Of a DNA stretch of 64,000 nt, positions 1 through 8,800 are shown piece by piece. The notes beneath the pieces are model-generated. The model did no database searches and was not told the origin of the DNA. It saw only the letters and a list, made by a program, of their open reading frames with translations. The stretch's first letter is position 1, and each line of letters opens with the position of its first letter. Origin of the DNA: Mangrovimicrobium sediminis (lineage in GTDB: Bacteria > Pseudomonadota > Gammaproteobacteria > Pseudomonadales > Halieaceae); the NCBI RefSeq assembly GCF_004745945.1, contig NZ_SRLE01000014.1, forward strand, positions 124,001 to 188,000, in the 5' to 3' direction. A program made the translations under genes and the position numbers.

Positions 1-477
1 CCGACCAAGGCGGACAACGCAATCGCCTTCCCCACCGCCCTGCTCGACCAGCCGGTAACCAGCGCCAACCGTACCGTGTTCCGCCTGCTCGGCGGTTACC
101 TGCAACAGGTGAAGATGGCCTCGCGCACCAGCCTCGCGCAGCGCGTGGAGGACTACGTGCGCGGCAGCCTGTCCTCCGGTCACTGCTGCATCGAACACTG
201 CGCGCGCAAGCTGAGCCTGTCCGTGCGCACCCTGCAGGCCCACCTCAGCGAGCAGGGCCTGGTGTTCTCCGAGATCCTCGAGCGCCAGCGCTACGACCTG
301 GCGCGCGGCTACCTCGCCCGCGAGGACCTGACCCTGGACGACATCGCCGCCCTGCTCGGCTACGCGGAGCAGTCCAGCTTCGGCCGCGCCTTCAAGCGCT
401 GGAGCGGCACCACGCCGAAACTCTACCGCCAGCAGCTGGGGCGGCGCGTACAGGGCGCTTCACTCGCGGCGCAATAA
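1..477 (+). CDS. AraC-family transcriptional regulator, C-terminal part (5' end outside window)
   Basis: The reading frame is already open at base 1 and runs to a TAA stop, so 158 residues of the C-terminus are visible and the start lies upstream of the window. The visible part ends in the two helix-turn-helix units typical of AraC/XylS proteins: the first around 'CARKLSLSVRTLQAHL', the second around 'DIAALLGYAEQSSFGRAFKRW' (residues approximately 113-133 of the fragment), followed by the family signature segment 'SGTTPKLYRQQ'. Such proteins usually activate a neighbouring operon on effector binding. The next gene, an SDR dehydrogenase on the same strand 182 bases downstream, is a possible but unproven target. 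The effector domain cannot be seen, so the ligand is unknown. Confidence 0.9.
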   Translation, partial: PTKADNAIAFPTALLDQPVTSANRTVFRLLGGYLQQVKMASRTSLAQRVEDYVRGSLSSGHCCIEHCARKLSLSVRTLQAHLSEQGLVFSEILERQRYDLARGYLAREDLTLDDIAALLGYAEQSSFGRAFKRWSGTTPKLYRQQLGRRVQGASLAAQ

Positions 478-522
478 CGCCTGCCCCTGGGCGCAACGCG
501 CAGCGCGCGCGCAGGGCGCCCC

Positions 523-551
523 TTGCCCCGCCCGGGGCGATTGCGTATAAA
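523..551 (+). promoter_or_regulatory. putative sigma70-type promoter for the SDR gene
   Basis: TTGCCC (523-528, 4/6 of the -35 consensus) is followed after 17 bases by TATAAA (546-551, 5/6 of the -10 consensus). This AT-rich patch stands out in GC-rich surroundings and would give a leader of about 100 bases before the ATG at 660. It was found by eye only. Confidence 0.35.
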
Positions 552-659
552 CATCAGGCCTGTAATTCCCGCCCGGCACAGCGTGCCCGGCGGCACCCAT
601 CCTACTAACAACATCGGGCCGCCCACGCGAGCCCGGGCAGCAAGCACGGAGACATTCGC

Positions 660-1457
660 ATGCCAGATTCATCATCCAAACCGGTCGCGCTGGTCACCGG
701 CGCCAGTTCCGGTATCGGCGACGCCATCGCCCGCAAGTTCGCCGCCAACGGCTTCGACCTGGTGGTCGTGGCGCGGCGCCGCGAGCGGCTGGAGCAACTG
801 GCCGCAGAACTCGCCGACCAGGCCCGCGTCGAGGTCGTGGTGGGCGACGTGACCGACCCGGCCACCGCGGACAACGCCGTCAAGGCGGCAATGGACGCCT
901 TCGGCCACCTCGACTGCCTGGTGAACAACGCCGGCTCCGGCATCTGGGCGCCGGTGGGTGATACCACCGACGAGATGATGGACGAGGTCATCGACATCAG
1001 CCTGAAGGGCCCCTTCCGCTTCTGCCGCGCGGCGGTGAAAGTCATGCAGCCCGGCTCATCGATCATCAACATCGGCTCGGTATTCGGCGTCATCGGCGGC
1101 ATGACCGGGGGCGTGTACTGCGCGGTGAAAGCCGGCCTGATCGGCCTGACCCAGGCCATCGCCGCGGATTACGGCGCCAATGGCGTGCGCTGCAACGTGG
1201 TGGCGCCGGGCGTGATCCGCACCGAGATGACCGACGCCTTCTGGGAGGCCGAGCCGTTCCAGCGCAGCAACCAGGAACAGACCCCCTTCGACCGCGACGG
1301 CACCATGGCCGACGTGGCCAGCACGGTGTACTTCCTCGCCTCCGAGGGCGGCAGCTACATCAATGGCCAGACCATCGCCCTGGACGGCGGCTGGTCGACC
1401 ACCAAGTTCCTGTGCAAGGAGGCGCTGCTGGCGGAGCGGGTGCCGCAGCAGGGCTGA
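660..1457 (+). CDS. SDR-family NAD(P)-dependent oxidoreductase
   Basis: A classical short-chain dehydrogenase of 265 aa. The N-terminal cofactor loop TGASSGIG is at residues 13-20, NNAG at 89-92, and the catalytic set is S140, Y153 and K157 (YCAVK). The C-terminal 'LDGGW' is the usual end of the FabG-like group. 'AARR' after the second strand (residues 38-41) suggests NADP(H) preference, which is an inference. The ATG at 660 is supported by a GGAGA ribosome site 8 bases upstream. The gene stands alone between an AraC regulator and a convergent sulfotransferase gene, so the substrate alcohol or ketone is not indicated by context. Its catalytic residues are complete, unlike two other SDRs in this window. 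Confidence 0.9.
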   Translation: MPDSSSKPVALVTGASSGIGDAIARKFAANGFDLVVVARRRERLEQLAAELADQARVEVVVGDVTDPATADNAVKAAMDAFGHLDCLVNNAGSGIWAPVGDTTDEMMDEVIDISLKGPFRFCRAAVKVMQPGSSIINIGSVFGVIGGMTGGVYCAVKAGLIGLTQAIAADYGANGVRCNVVAPGVIRTEMTDAFWEAEPFQRSNQEQTPFDRDGTMADVASTVYFLASEGGSYINGQTIALDGGWSTTKFLCKEALLAERVPQQG

Positions 1458-1464
1458 TTATCCG

Positions 1465-1487
1465 GCGGGGCCTGGCCCCGCGTTTTC
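1465..1487 (+). terminator. putative rho-independent terminator after the SDR gene
   Basis: GCGGGGCC-T-GGCCCCGC is a perfect inverted repeat, realistically a 6-bp stem with a 5-base loop. It lies 8 bases after the stop codon and is followed by GTTTTCC. The convergent sulfotransferase gene ends 60 bases further on. Confidence 0.5.
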
Positions 1488-1547
1488 CCCGACAACCTGT
1501 CGCGCCGCACCCCAGGCGCGACACGCCCCATCGCTGCGGGCGACCAC

Positions 1548-2936
1548 TCACTCGTAGCGGATATCCAGTACCTCGAGTCCAAAGGCCAGATCGCGTACTT
1601 CGTCATCGCCCTGGCTTGCGGCCTTCTCCCGCACCGTGTCTGTGTCCGGCACCGGCTCATGACGCAATTCGATCGTCACCACGTAGGGCGACGCCAGCCG
1701 GTGTCGATCCAGCCGCAACTCGAACTCGCGAAGATCCTGCGTGCCCATGTCCTCGCCGTTCACTGACAGGCGGGTCGCGGTGTGCGCGCCGAAGTAGCGT
1801 CCGGCGATCTTCATCACCAGCGTGTCCCAGGACAGCGACCACAGGGCGAACTCGACCCGGCCACGTATTACCGACAAGCCACCGTGGGACCACACACCCC
1901 ACTGCTCGGGCTCGTACCAGCCCTCGACCAGCAGGTGAGAAAAAGAACGCCAGCGGCGGGAGTGCCGCGGCAGCAGTGCGATACCGCCGTAGCGGGAGAG
2001 GCTGCCCAGCGAGCGTGCCAGGGCGAAGTCGAGTTGTTCCTCGACGCTGCGCGTTTCCGCGGGCAAGTCGCCGGGCTCGAGCAGGCGCGCTGGCACGCCC
2101 CACTGGGCGACCAGTTGCTGGTTGCCCTGCGCGTAGTGCGCCCGAATGCGCTCGACATCCTCCATCGGCAGGTAGTAGCGGCGCCCGGGGAACGGCGTAG
2201 CGGCCTGGTCCAGCAGTAACAGGTCGACCAGCGCCCGGCGCCGGCGCCGGTCCATGCTGGCCTGCCCTGGCAGGGTCAGCTGCTCCAGCAGTGCCAGAAA
2301 ACGCGCGGAGGGCAGGTCCAGGCTGAGGTTGTGCTCGCGGCTGTTCGCGGGAGATTCGATACGGCAGCCGATGCGGCGCGCGAAATCCGCCACGATATCG
2401 CCGTCCGGCAACTCGCGCCGGTCGTACAGCCCCACGTCCCATTGCCGCACACTGAACACCGCATTCCAGCGTTCGATGGTGCGATGGTAATCGCGCGTGG
2501 CCGGCAGCTCGCGGTGCCGGGACTCCGACTCGAAATCGACGCGCCGGACCACGCCGCGCAGTTCCTGCAGCAACCCCGATTGCAGCATGGCCGCCTGTTC
2601 GCGGACATAGAACACGACCCGCAACGGGTAGTCGCGCAGCTGTTCGTGCAATTGCTGGAGCTCGGTATCACCCAGGAAATGCAGCCCCTCCCAGCTGAGC
2701 AGGCAGCGCGGGTACGGCGCCGCCGCGACCAGCGCGTCCTGCAGCGGCTGCGCATCGCCGTCGAGAAAACGCCGGAACAGTGTCTGGTGGCCTGAGGTAT
2801 TGAGCACGGACAGCGGCGGCACGAAGATGCCCTGCGCGAGCAACTGTTCGCGGCTGTGCACCAGCGCGGCCTGCAGCGCGGTACTGCCGGCCTTGTCCAG
2901 GCCGATATGCAGGATGAGTTCGGGGAGCGCGGACAC
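1548..2936 (-). CDS. sulfotransferase-family protein with C-terminal GW(Y)EPE-type domain
   Basis: A 462-aa protein. The N-terminus carries a PAPS-binding sulfotransferase P-loop: 'ILHIGLDKAGSTALQ' with K15-A-G-S-T19, the 5'-phosphosulfate-binding motif. Residues about 20-300 look like a Golgi/glycan-type sulfotransferase fold. The last 140 residues form a separate domain beginning near 'EGWYEPEQWGVWSHG' and rich in beta-strand patterns. This motif is known to me from accessory domains of glycosyltransferases and glycan membrane proteins. The likely role is sulfation of a surface polysaccharide. The gene lies 121 bases downstream of the double sulfotransferase and probably in the same operon (5874-9359, 3058-5877, then this). 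The acceptor sugar is unknown. Confidence 0.75.
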   Translation of the reverse strand: MSALPELILHIGLDKAGSTALQAALVHSREQLLAQGIFVPPLSVLNTSGHQTLFRRFLDGDAQPLQDALVAAAPYPRCLLSWEGLHFLGDTELQQLHEQLRDYPLRVVFYVREQAAMLQSGLLQELRGVVRRVDFESESRHRELPATRDYHRTIERWNAVFSVRQWDVGLYDRRELPDGDIVADFARRIGCRIESPANSREHNLSLDLPSARFLALLEQLTLPGQASMDRRRRRALVDLLLLDQAATPFPGRRYYLPMEDVERIRAHYAQGNQQLVAQWGVPARLLEPGDLPAETRSVEEQLDFALARSLGSLSRYGGIALLPRHSRRWRSFSHLLVEGWYEPEQWGVWSHGGLSVIRGRVEFALWSLSWDTLVMKIAGRYFGAHTATRLSVNGEDMGTQDLREFELRLDRHRLASPYVVTIELRHEPVPDTDTVREKAASQGDDEVRDLAFGLEVLDIRYE

Positions 2937-3057
2937 AGTATCAGGCTACAGCTGCCGTGGCCGCGCGGTGGTCAAACGCTGCGCGGACACGGCGATGCCA
3001 GGCGCGGCCTGCGGGCAGGCTGCGGGCGGGACGAAACCAGCGGCACCTGACATCGGC

Positions 3058-5877
3058 TCAGGCACCACAGATCTCGACGTAGCCGGACAACACGCCGGCG
3101 TGCTCCGGGAACGAGGCTTCGAGGGCCTTCGAGAACTGCCGGAGGAAATCAGCGTGGGGACGAATTTTCTCGATGGCCGCGGCCGCAGGCCCTGTATCGG
3201 CCGCTGGCAGGGCCGGGATTTCCCTGCGGTAGCGCTGCAGCCGGCGGTTGATGACCTCGCCGTTGGGTCGCCCATGCTGGGCAAACTGCATGAAATCCCG
3301 CGATATCCGCGGGTCGATGTCCTCGATCGCGATGGCGAGTTCGCGAAACGCGTCGACATGCGGCTTGCACAGTGCTTCCAGTTGTCGCGCCGCATCCTTG
3401 TCCAGGGGAGCGGCAGCTGCGCCGGCCGAATCGACGTGGTCAGCGCCGCCGGTGTACTCGCCGATGACTTCGAGGGCGATGCGCAGGGAATCCGGATCGA
3501 CATGCGCATCCGGCTCAACGGCAGGGTCTGCACTTGAAAGCACGTGCGGTTCCGCCAGGAAAGTTTCTACCAGCGCCGCCTCCACCGGTTCGCGGTAGGA
3601 CGCCAGCGGCGGCTCGATAGCGGCGATGGCCGCCCTGGTGGCCGCCAGTTCGGCGTCGGTGATCGGGGCGGATTGGCGCTCGGGATGGTCGGCGATCAAG
3701 CGGTTGCTGATCCTGGTGGCCAGGCGAGGATCGTCGTATACGCGGTTCACCTCGACGAGTAAATTGAGCTCGCCGCGGGTCAGGCTGCGGTTCACCGTGG
3801 CCGTCTCGGCCAACTGCCACAGCGCCGCGTCCTCGCCGATCAACTCGAGTACCCGCGGCAACAATGTTGTCCTGTCGAACGGGAGCACGTGCACGGGCGG
3901 CATGTAGGCCGCCACATTCTGGATGTAGGAAGCGGGCAGGCGCCGGGCGACATCGCCCACCCATGCGTCGAAGGGTCGCGCCACCGCATCGCGTTTCACG
4001 CACTGCATGTAGGCCGAAAACAGCTGCTCCACCAGCGGCCGTCCGATGACAATGATCTCGACCTCGTAGCCGAGCCGGGCAAAGTAATCGGTCATCGCCC
4101 CGGCACGGTCGGCCGGCGCGGTGGAGAAAAACTCCGAGGAGACCAATACGGACCTGTCGGGGTCCTGTACGCGCTGCAACAGCCGGTCGATCTTCTCGTG
4201 CAGCACCTCCAACCTGAATTCCGGGTTGAGCCGGGGTGAGAGATAGTGGCCCACTTCCACACCGTTACCGCTATGGATGGTCAGGAACGACTCGTGAGTG
4301 GCCAGCAACGGGTAGCTGACGCAGCTAAACTGCGATTGCTTTTCAAACCACTCGAAGCAGTTTTGCAGGTAGGTGGTGCCGGTCTTGGGCAGACCGATGT
4401 GCAGATACAGCTTGGGCACGGGCTCTGCCCTCCCTCGGCGGTTAGTCAAAGTTGCGAGGAGGTTGCGCAGCAACGCTCCCCGCCGTCGACCCCGGTCAGC
4501 CAGTTGCGCAAGCTCACTGGCCAGGGTGGGCGCGAGCGGTTCCAGTTCGCCGGCCAGCTCTCGCAGGGTCCCGGTGTGCTCGCCGAGGACCTCGCGGTAA
4601 ATCTTCGGGTCGCAGGCAACGCTGGTCGCTTCCGCCGAGGCCAGGCGGCGGTCTAACCCGGTGAGCTGATGGGCAACGTCGATGGCCCCGGGTCGCCCCA
4701 GGCTCGCCAGTTGCATCAGGTTGCGGGCCCGGGGCGGGTCGTGGGGCTCGAGCGCCGCGGCCAGCTTGCGCAGGGTCCTGGCGTGTGCCGACAGGACGTT
4801 GCGGCACAGGCGCTCAGGAGCGGACGCCTCCGCGATCATCTGCTCCACGCGCACCCGCTGCTCGTCGGTGAGCCCCGCTTCAGCCGTCAGGTAGTGCTGG
4901 ATGGGCTGCAGGAAGTGCTCCGGCAGGCCGGGCAGGGCGCCGGCCAGTTCGTCCAGTTGCCGGTCCGACCAGGCGCAGTCACCGGGCTCGGGAACGCCGT
5001 CCGTATCGCAAAATTCCGGCCCGAGGTTTTCCAGCAGCCAGCCATTGAGCTGCTCGATCTGCGGCAGGACTTCCACCAACTCGCCTTGGTTGAAGCGAAA
5101 TTTTTCACCGGAAACCTTCAATAACGGTGCGGTATCGTTGCGGTTCCGGTACGGGCTTTTCTTGCCGCGGACAATACTGGGGTATTCGGCGCTGATGCTC
5201 TGCATCAGGCGCACGGCCTGGGTGGATGGACTTCGATTCAGCCAATCGGCCGCATCTGCGAGCTCGTCCGGCAAATCGAGCAGGCGAAAAAAATGACGCA
5301 CCGAGCTGCCGTGCTGTTCGCAAACCTGTTCGAAACTGTAGAACTCCACCGCCGGGAACACCGACCTGACCGCACTGACCCGTTCGATGATTTTTTGCGC
5401 CTCGTTGGTTTTCGCTGGATCATCACCCAGCCTGCTGCGCTGCGCAAACCAGCTGGAAAAAAAGGTCGCGGGACGGCGCAGATAAACAACCGCGCGAACC
5501 TCCCAACCGGCGGCTTCGACAAACTGCTTCAGGCTCGTCAATTCGACCGCGGACAACAGGGAGATCGCCTCGCCGGACAGCACCAGCCGACTCTCGCTAC
5601 AGTGTAACGCCTGCTCCAGCTGCTGCCGGAAGCAGGTGTTTGCCGCGATGACATCGTGCCCAATCAGCAGGTTGCGCGGGAACTCCTCCGGCCTTTCGCT
5701 GAACATCGAGTAGACCGGGATAGAGTGGTTCCGGTTGTACTGGACTCCCTCAAACACGAATTCCGGGTAGTAGATACCGGCTTCACCCAGGCGCTGCGCA
5801 TTGATCCTGCAGGCTTTCTGGATCGACGTGGTCCCGGTCTTGTGGAACCCCATGTGCAGTATCAGTTGCCTGTTCAT
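3058..5877 (-). CDS. large protein with two sulfotransferase domains and four copies of a helical repeat
   Basis: This 939-aa protein has two separate PAPS-binding P-loops: 'GFHKTGTTSIQ' at residues 10-20 and 'GLPKTGTTYLQ' at 495-505. Each sulfotransferase domain (about 1-330 and 488-760) is followed by copies of a 45-50-residue helical module. These start near residues 357, 426, 833 and 900 (the last cut short by the C-terminus) and share the pattern LR-x-LA-x-x-LE, a Pro, then (L/F)MQ(L/F)A-x-x-GRP. The start ATG overlaps the stop of the upstream glycosyltransferase gene (ATGA), indicating translational coupling. No signal peptide is evident, so it should act in the cytoplasm on a nascent glycan. 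It could sulfate two positions or act as an intramolecular dimer; the repeats may bind a partner. The repeat module is not one I recognise. Confidence 0.8.
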   Translation of the reverse strand: MNRQLILHMGFHKTGTTSIQKACRINAQRLGEAGIYYPEFVFEGVQYNRNHSIPVYSMFSERPEEFPRNLLIGHDVIAANTCFRQQLEQALHCSESRLVLSGEAISLLSAVELTSLKQFVEAAGWEVRAVVYLRRPATFFSSWFAQRSRLGDDPAKTNEAQKIIERVSAVRSVFPAVEFYSFEQVCEQHGSSVRHFFRLLDLPDELADAADWLNRSPSTQAVRLMQSISAEYPSIVRGKKSPYRNRNDTAPLLKVSGEKFRFNQGELVEVLPQIEQLNGWLLENLGPEFCDTDGVPEPGDCAWSDRQLDELAGALPGLPEHFLQPIQHYLTAEAGLTDEQRVRVEQMIAEASAPERLCRNVLSAHARTLRKLAAALEPHDPPRARNLMQLASLGRPGAIDVAHQLTGLDRRLASAEATSVACDPKIYREVLGEHTGTLRELAGELEPLAPTLASELAQLADRGRRRGALLRNLLATLTNRRGRAEPVPKLYLHIGLPKTGTTYLQNCFEWFEKQSQFSCVSYPLLATHESFLTIHSGNGVEVGHYLSPRLNPEFRLEVLHEKIDRLLQRVQDPDRSVLVSSEFFSTAPADRAGAMTDYFARLGYEVEIIVIGRPLVEQLFSAYMQCVKRDAVARPFDAWVGDVARRLPASYIQNVAAYMPPVHVLPFDRTTLLPRVLELIGEDAALWQLAETATVNRSLTRGELNLLVEVNRVYDDPRLATRISNRLIADHPERQSAPITDAELAATRAAIAAIEPPLASYREPVEAALVETFLAEPHVLSSADPAVEPDAHVDPDSLRIALEVIGEYTGGADHVDSAGAAAAPLDKDAARQLEALCKPHVDAFRELAIAIEDIDPRISRDFMQFAQHGRPNGEVINRRLQRYRREIPALPAADTGPAAAAIEKIRPHADFLRQFSKALEASFPEHAGVLSGYVEICGA

Positions 5878-8800
5878 CTGGATACGTGTCCGCTGGCCGT
5901 GTCGCGCGCTGGCCGGGCTTCTTCGGGGTCGGCTTCTTCGGGGCCCGCCTCATCCGGACCTGCCACATCCAGGCTGGCCCCATCCGGGACGGCGCCCTGC
6001 GACCCGGCGCAGCCCGCCTGCGCGACTATCGCATACTGGCCGGTGACCCGGCCACTGAACGAGGCGACTTCATAGCCGGCGGACAGGGCGCTGAGGGAGA
6101 TTGCCCGCTCCAGGGCATGGGCCAGGGTGCCATCGACCTGGCCGGCCTCGACCTCGAAATCCGCCCTGGAGAAACCCAGCTCCAACAGGGGCTTCAATGC
6201 GTCGACGCGGGCGATGAACATGGTCCCCGCGACAAAGTGCGCCGCCAGCATCCGCTCGACATCGATACCCAGCGCGGCGCCGATCTCGCCGACCTTAGAC
6301 GCATTTTTAGCCATGAATTCGCGCATCGGCGCCAGGTGCCGGTCCGGACCGAGCACCCCGAGTTGCGGACGCATCAGCAGTTGCTGCAGTCCTTTGCCGA
6401 GGCTGACACTCTCGAACAGGGCGTCGAACAACTCCTGGCGCCACAGGGTGCCATCCTCCCGGTGATGGGATTTCTTGGTGTGCCCCTTCACAACATAGGC
6501 ATGCCCCGCCGCCACGATATCCGGGAGCACGCCGAGGAACGGCAGCAGGTCGCGCCCCCGGTTCTCGCAGGGGTAGATGCGGAAACTGGCGATACCGCTG
6601 GCCTCCAGCTGGCGCCGGATCTCGCCGACATGTTCATCGACCGTGGTGACGTACAGGCAGAACGAGACGCTGCGGATGGTGCGCAGGTACTCGAGCAACT
6701 GGGCGAAGACATCGAGGTAGTAGGCGTGAATGACCAGGGCGACGCTATCGCCGTCGGCGGCGATTTCCGCCGCCGGACTGCTCAGGCTGTTCTCCAGCCG
6801 ATAGCGGCGCCGCAGCCCGCCGGGATCCCCATCGACCTGCGGCGACGCTGGCTCGCCAGGCGCAGCCGGCAGCAAGCGCGATTCATGGCCGCCGATGACG
6901 CGATACAGGCGCGATCCGGCCAACACACTACCGGTGCCGGCCGCTGTGGTAATGGCGTCCCGGGTCGCCTGCAGGTTTTGCTGCCCGCAGGCTTCATCCG
7001 CTTGCAGGTACGCGCCCGCCGCCCAGTCGTTCCAGGCATTGACGAAAACCAGCGGCGCATGCGGTCCGGCGTTTGCGCCGGCCTCGCGCAGCAGCGACGC
7101 CAGCCAGTAGCTGTAAACCCCGGGTGTGAAGCCGTGGAAGATGCGCGCCGCTTGTGCCCGCTGCGGTGTCTCGTCCCAGGCCAGCATGGCAGTGCGATAG
7201 CGCGGGTGGCGCGTGGGCGGCTCCTCGATGCGGTCCTTGGCGTAGTGGTAATAGTCGAAAATCTCGCCGCGAAACCCGGCGCAGGTCGCGGACAGCTGGT
7301 CGTTCACGATCGGCGCCGGATGTTCGCCCGGCGGCATCTCCACCGCCAGGTCGAAGCCGGGCGGCAGCGGCTCATCGACGGCACGACTGCAGGCGGCAAG
7401 CAGGATTTCACCGACACCTGCGCCGCGGCAGGCGGTGCGTAGATGCGCGCTGGTCGCGACGGTACCGGCCAGCGCGGAAGCGCGCTCTACCAACAGCAGA
7501 GGCCTGCCATCGACCCGCAGGTAGCGCGGATCGGCCAGCAGCGGCAGCAGTGCATCGACAAGCGCAGGGTCGATATTTTGACGACGCTGGCACCCCGTTA
7601 CTCTCTCGCTGTCCGCGCTCCCCTCCCCGCCGGTCGTGCCGTCGTTCTGCCAGCAGACGCAGAACGGAAAGTCCATGCCGGCCTGGGCGAGCAGCGGCCG
7701 CAGCGGCCGCTCCAGCCGCCGCTGGCCATCGCGCCAGTTGAGGTAGTAGCAGAAACCCCGGATACCGAACTGCCGGGCGAGGTCCGCCTGGACACGCTGC
7801 ACATCGCGGTCCGTCTGCGAGTTCCTGTCCTCCTCCAGCGGCTGCCGCGGCTGCTGGTGCCCGGGGTACAGCGGCTTCGCGCTGCGAACCTTGGCCCAGA
7901 GCGGGTTCTCCCGGCGCCACAGCCAGCCTCTGCCCGGACCGCGGTGAAATTCCGGCCGGTGGAACGCGATAACGCCTGGCTCGCCCTCACCCGCTTCGGC
8001 GCCCACCGCAGCATTGGTTCGCGACTGGTCCGTCGCCTCTGTGCACGCTGTCGCCAGCCAGCGGGTATGGAAGCGGTTGCGGTTGGCGGTTTCGCGCAAA
8101 TAGTCGATGCGCCCCTCGGTGATCGACTCGTAGTGGTACAACTGGCTGCGCGCGCAGTACACCGTCAGCAAACCGCGCTCACCGGCACGCAGGCAGTAGT
8201 CGACGTCCTCGAAGCCGTTGCGGTAGCCCGTGTCGAAGCCATCGAGCTCCAGGAACAGCGCGCGGCGCGTCAACAGGCAGGCGCCGGTGACCGCGGCGAC
8301 CACGCGGTCGTCGCTGACCATGGCATCCTCCCGCGGACGCCCCAGCCCCAGGTGGTAGGGCAGCCCGTGCCTATCGAAAGCGATACCGGCGTGCTGTACC
8401 AGCGCGTTGCCGGGGAACACCAGGCGGCTGCCGACCACGCCGACCTGCGCGTGTTGCTCCAGGGTGTCGAGCATGGGCTGCAGCCAGCCCGACATGGGAA
8501 TAGTATCGTTGTTCAGGAACAGCAGGTGCTCGCTGCGCGCCCGCAGCGCACCGGCATGGCAGGCTCGGGCAAAGCCCTGGCAGCTGCCCGTGTCGACGAT
8601 CTCGACCCCGGTGACCAGCCGCAGCAAGTCCCGGTCGGAAGCCTGCGAACCGTCATCGACGATGATGATTTCGTACCCGGCCGGCGTGTTGCGCTGCAGG
8701 TGGTAGAGGCACTGCAGCGTGTACTCGACGCGGTTGTGCATGGGTATGACGATCGAGCAGCACGGATTTCCCGGTCGCTCGAAATGCAATTGTGCGGCCC

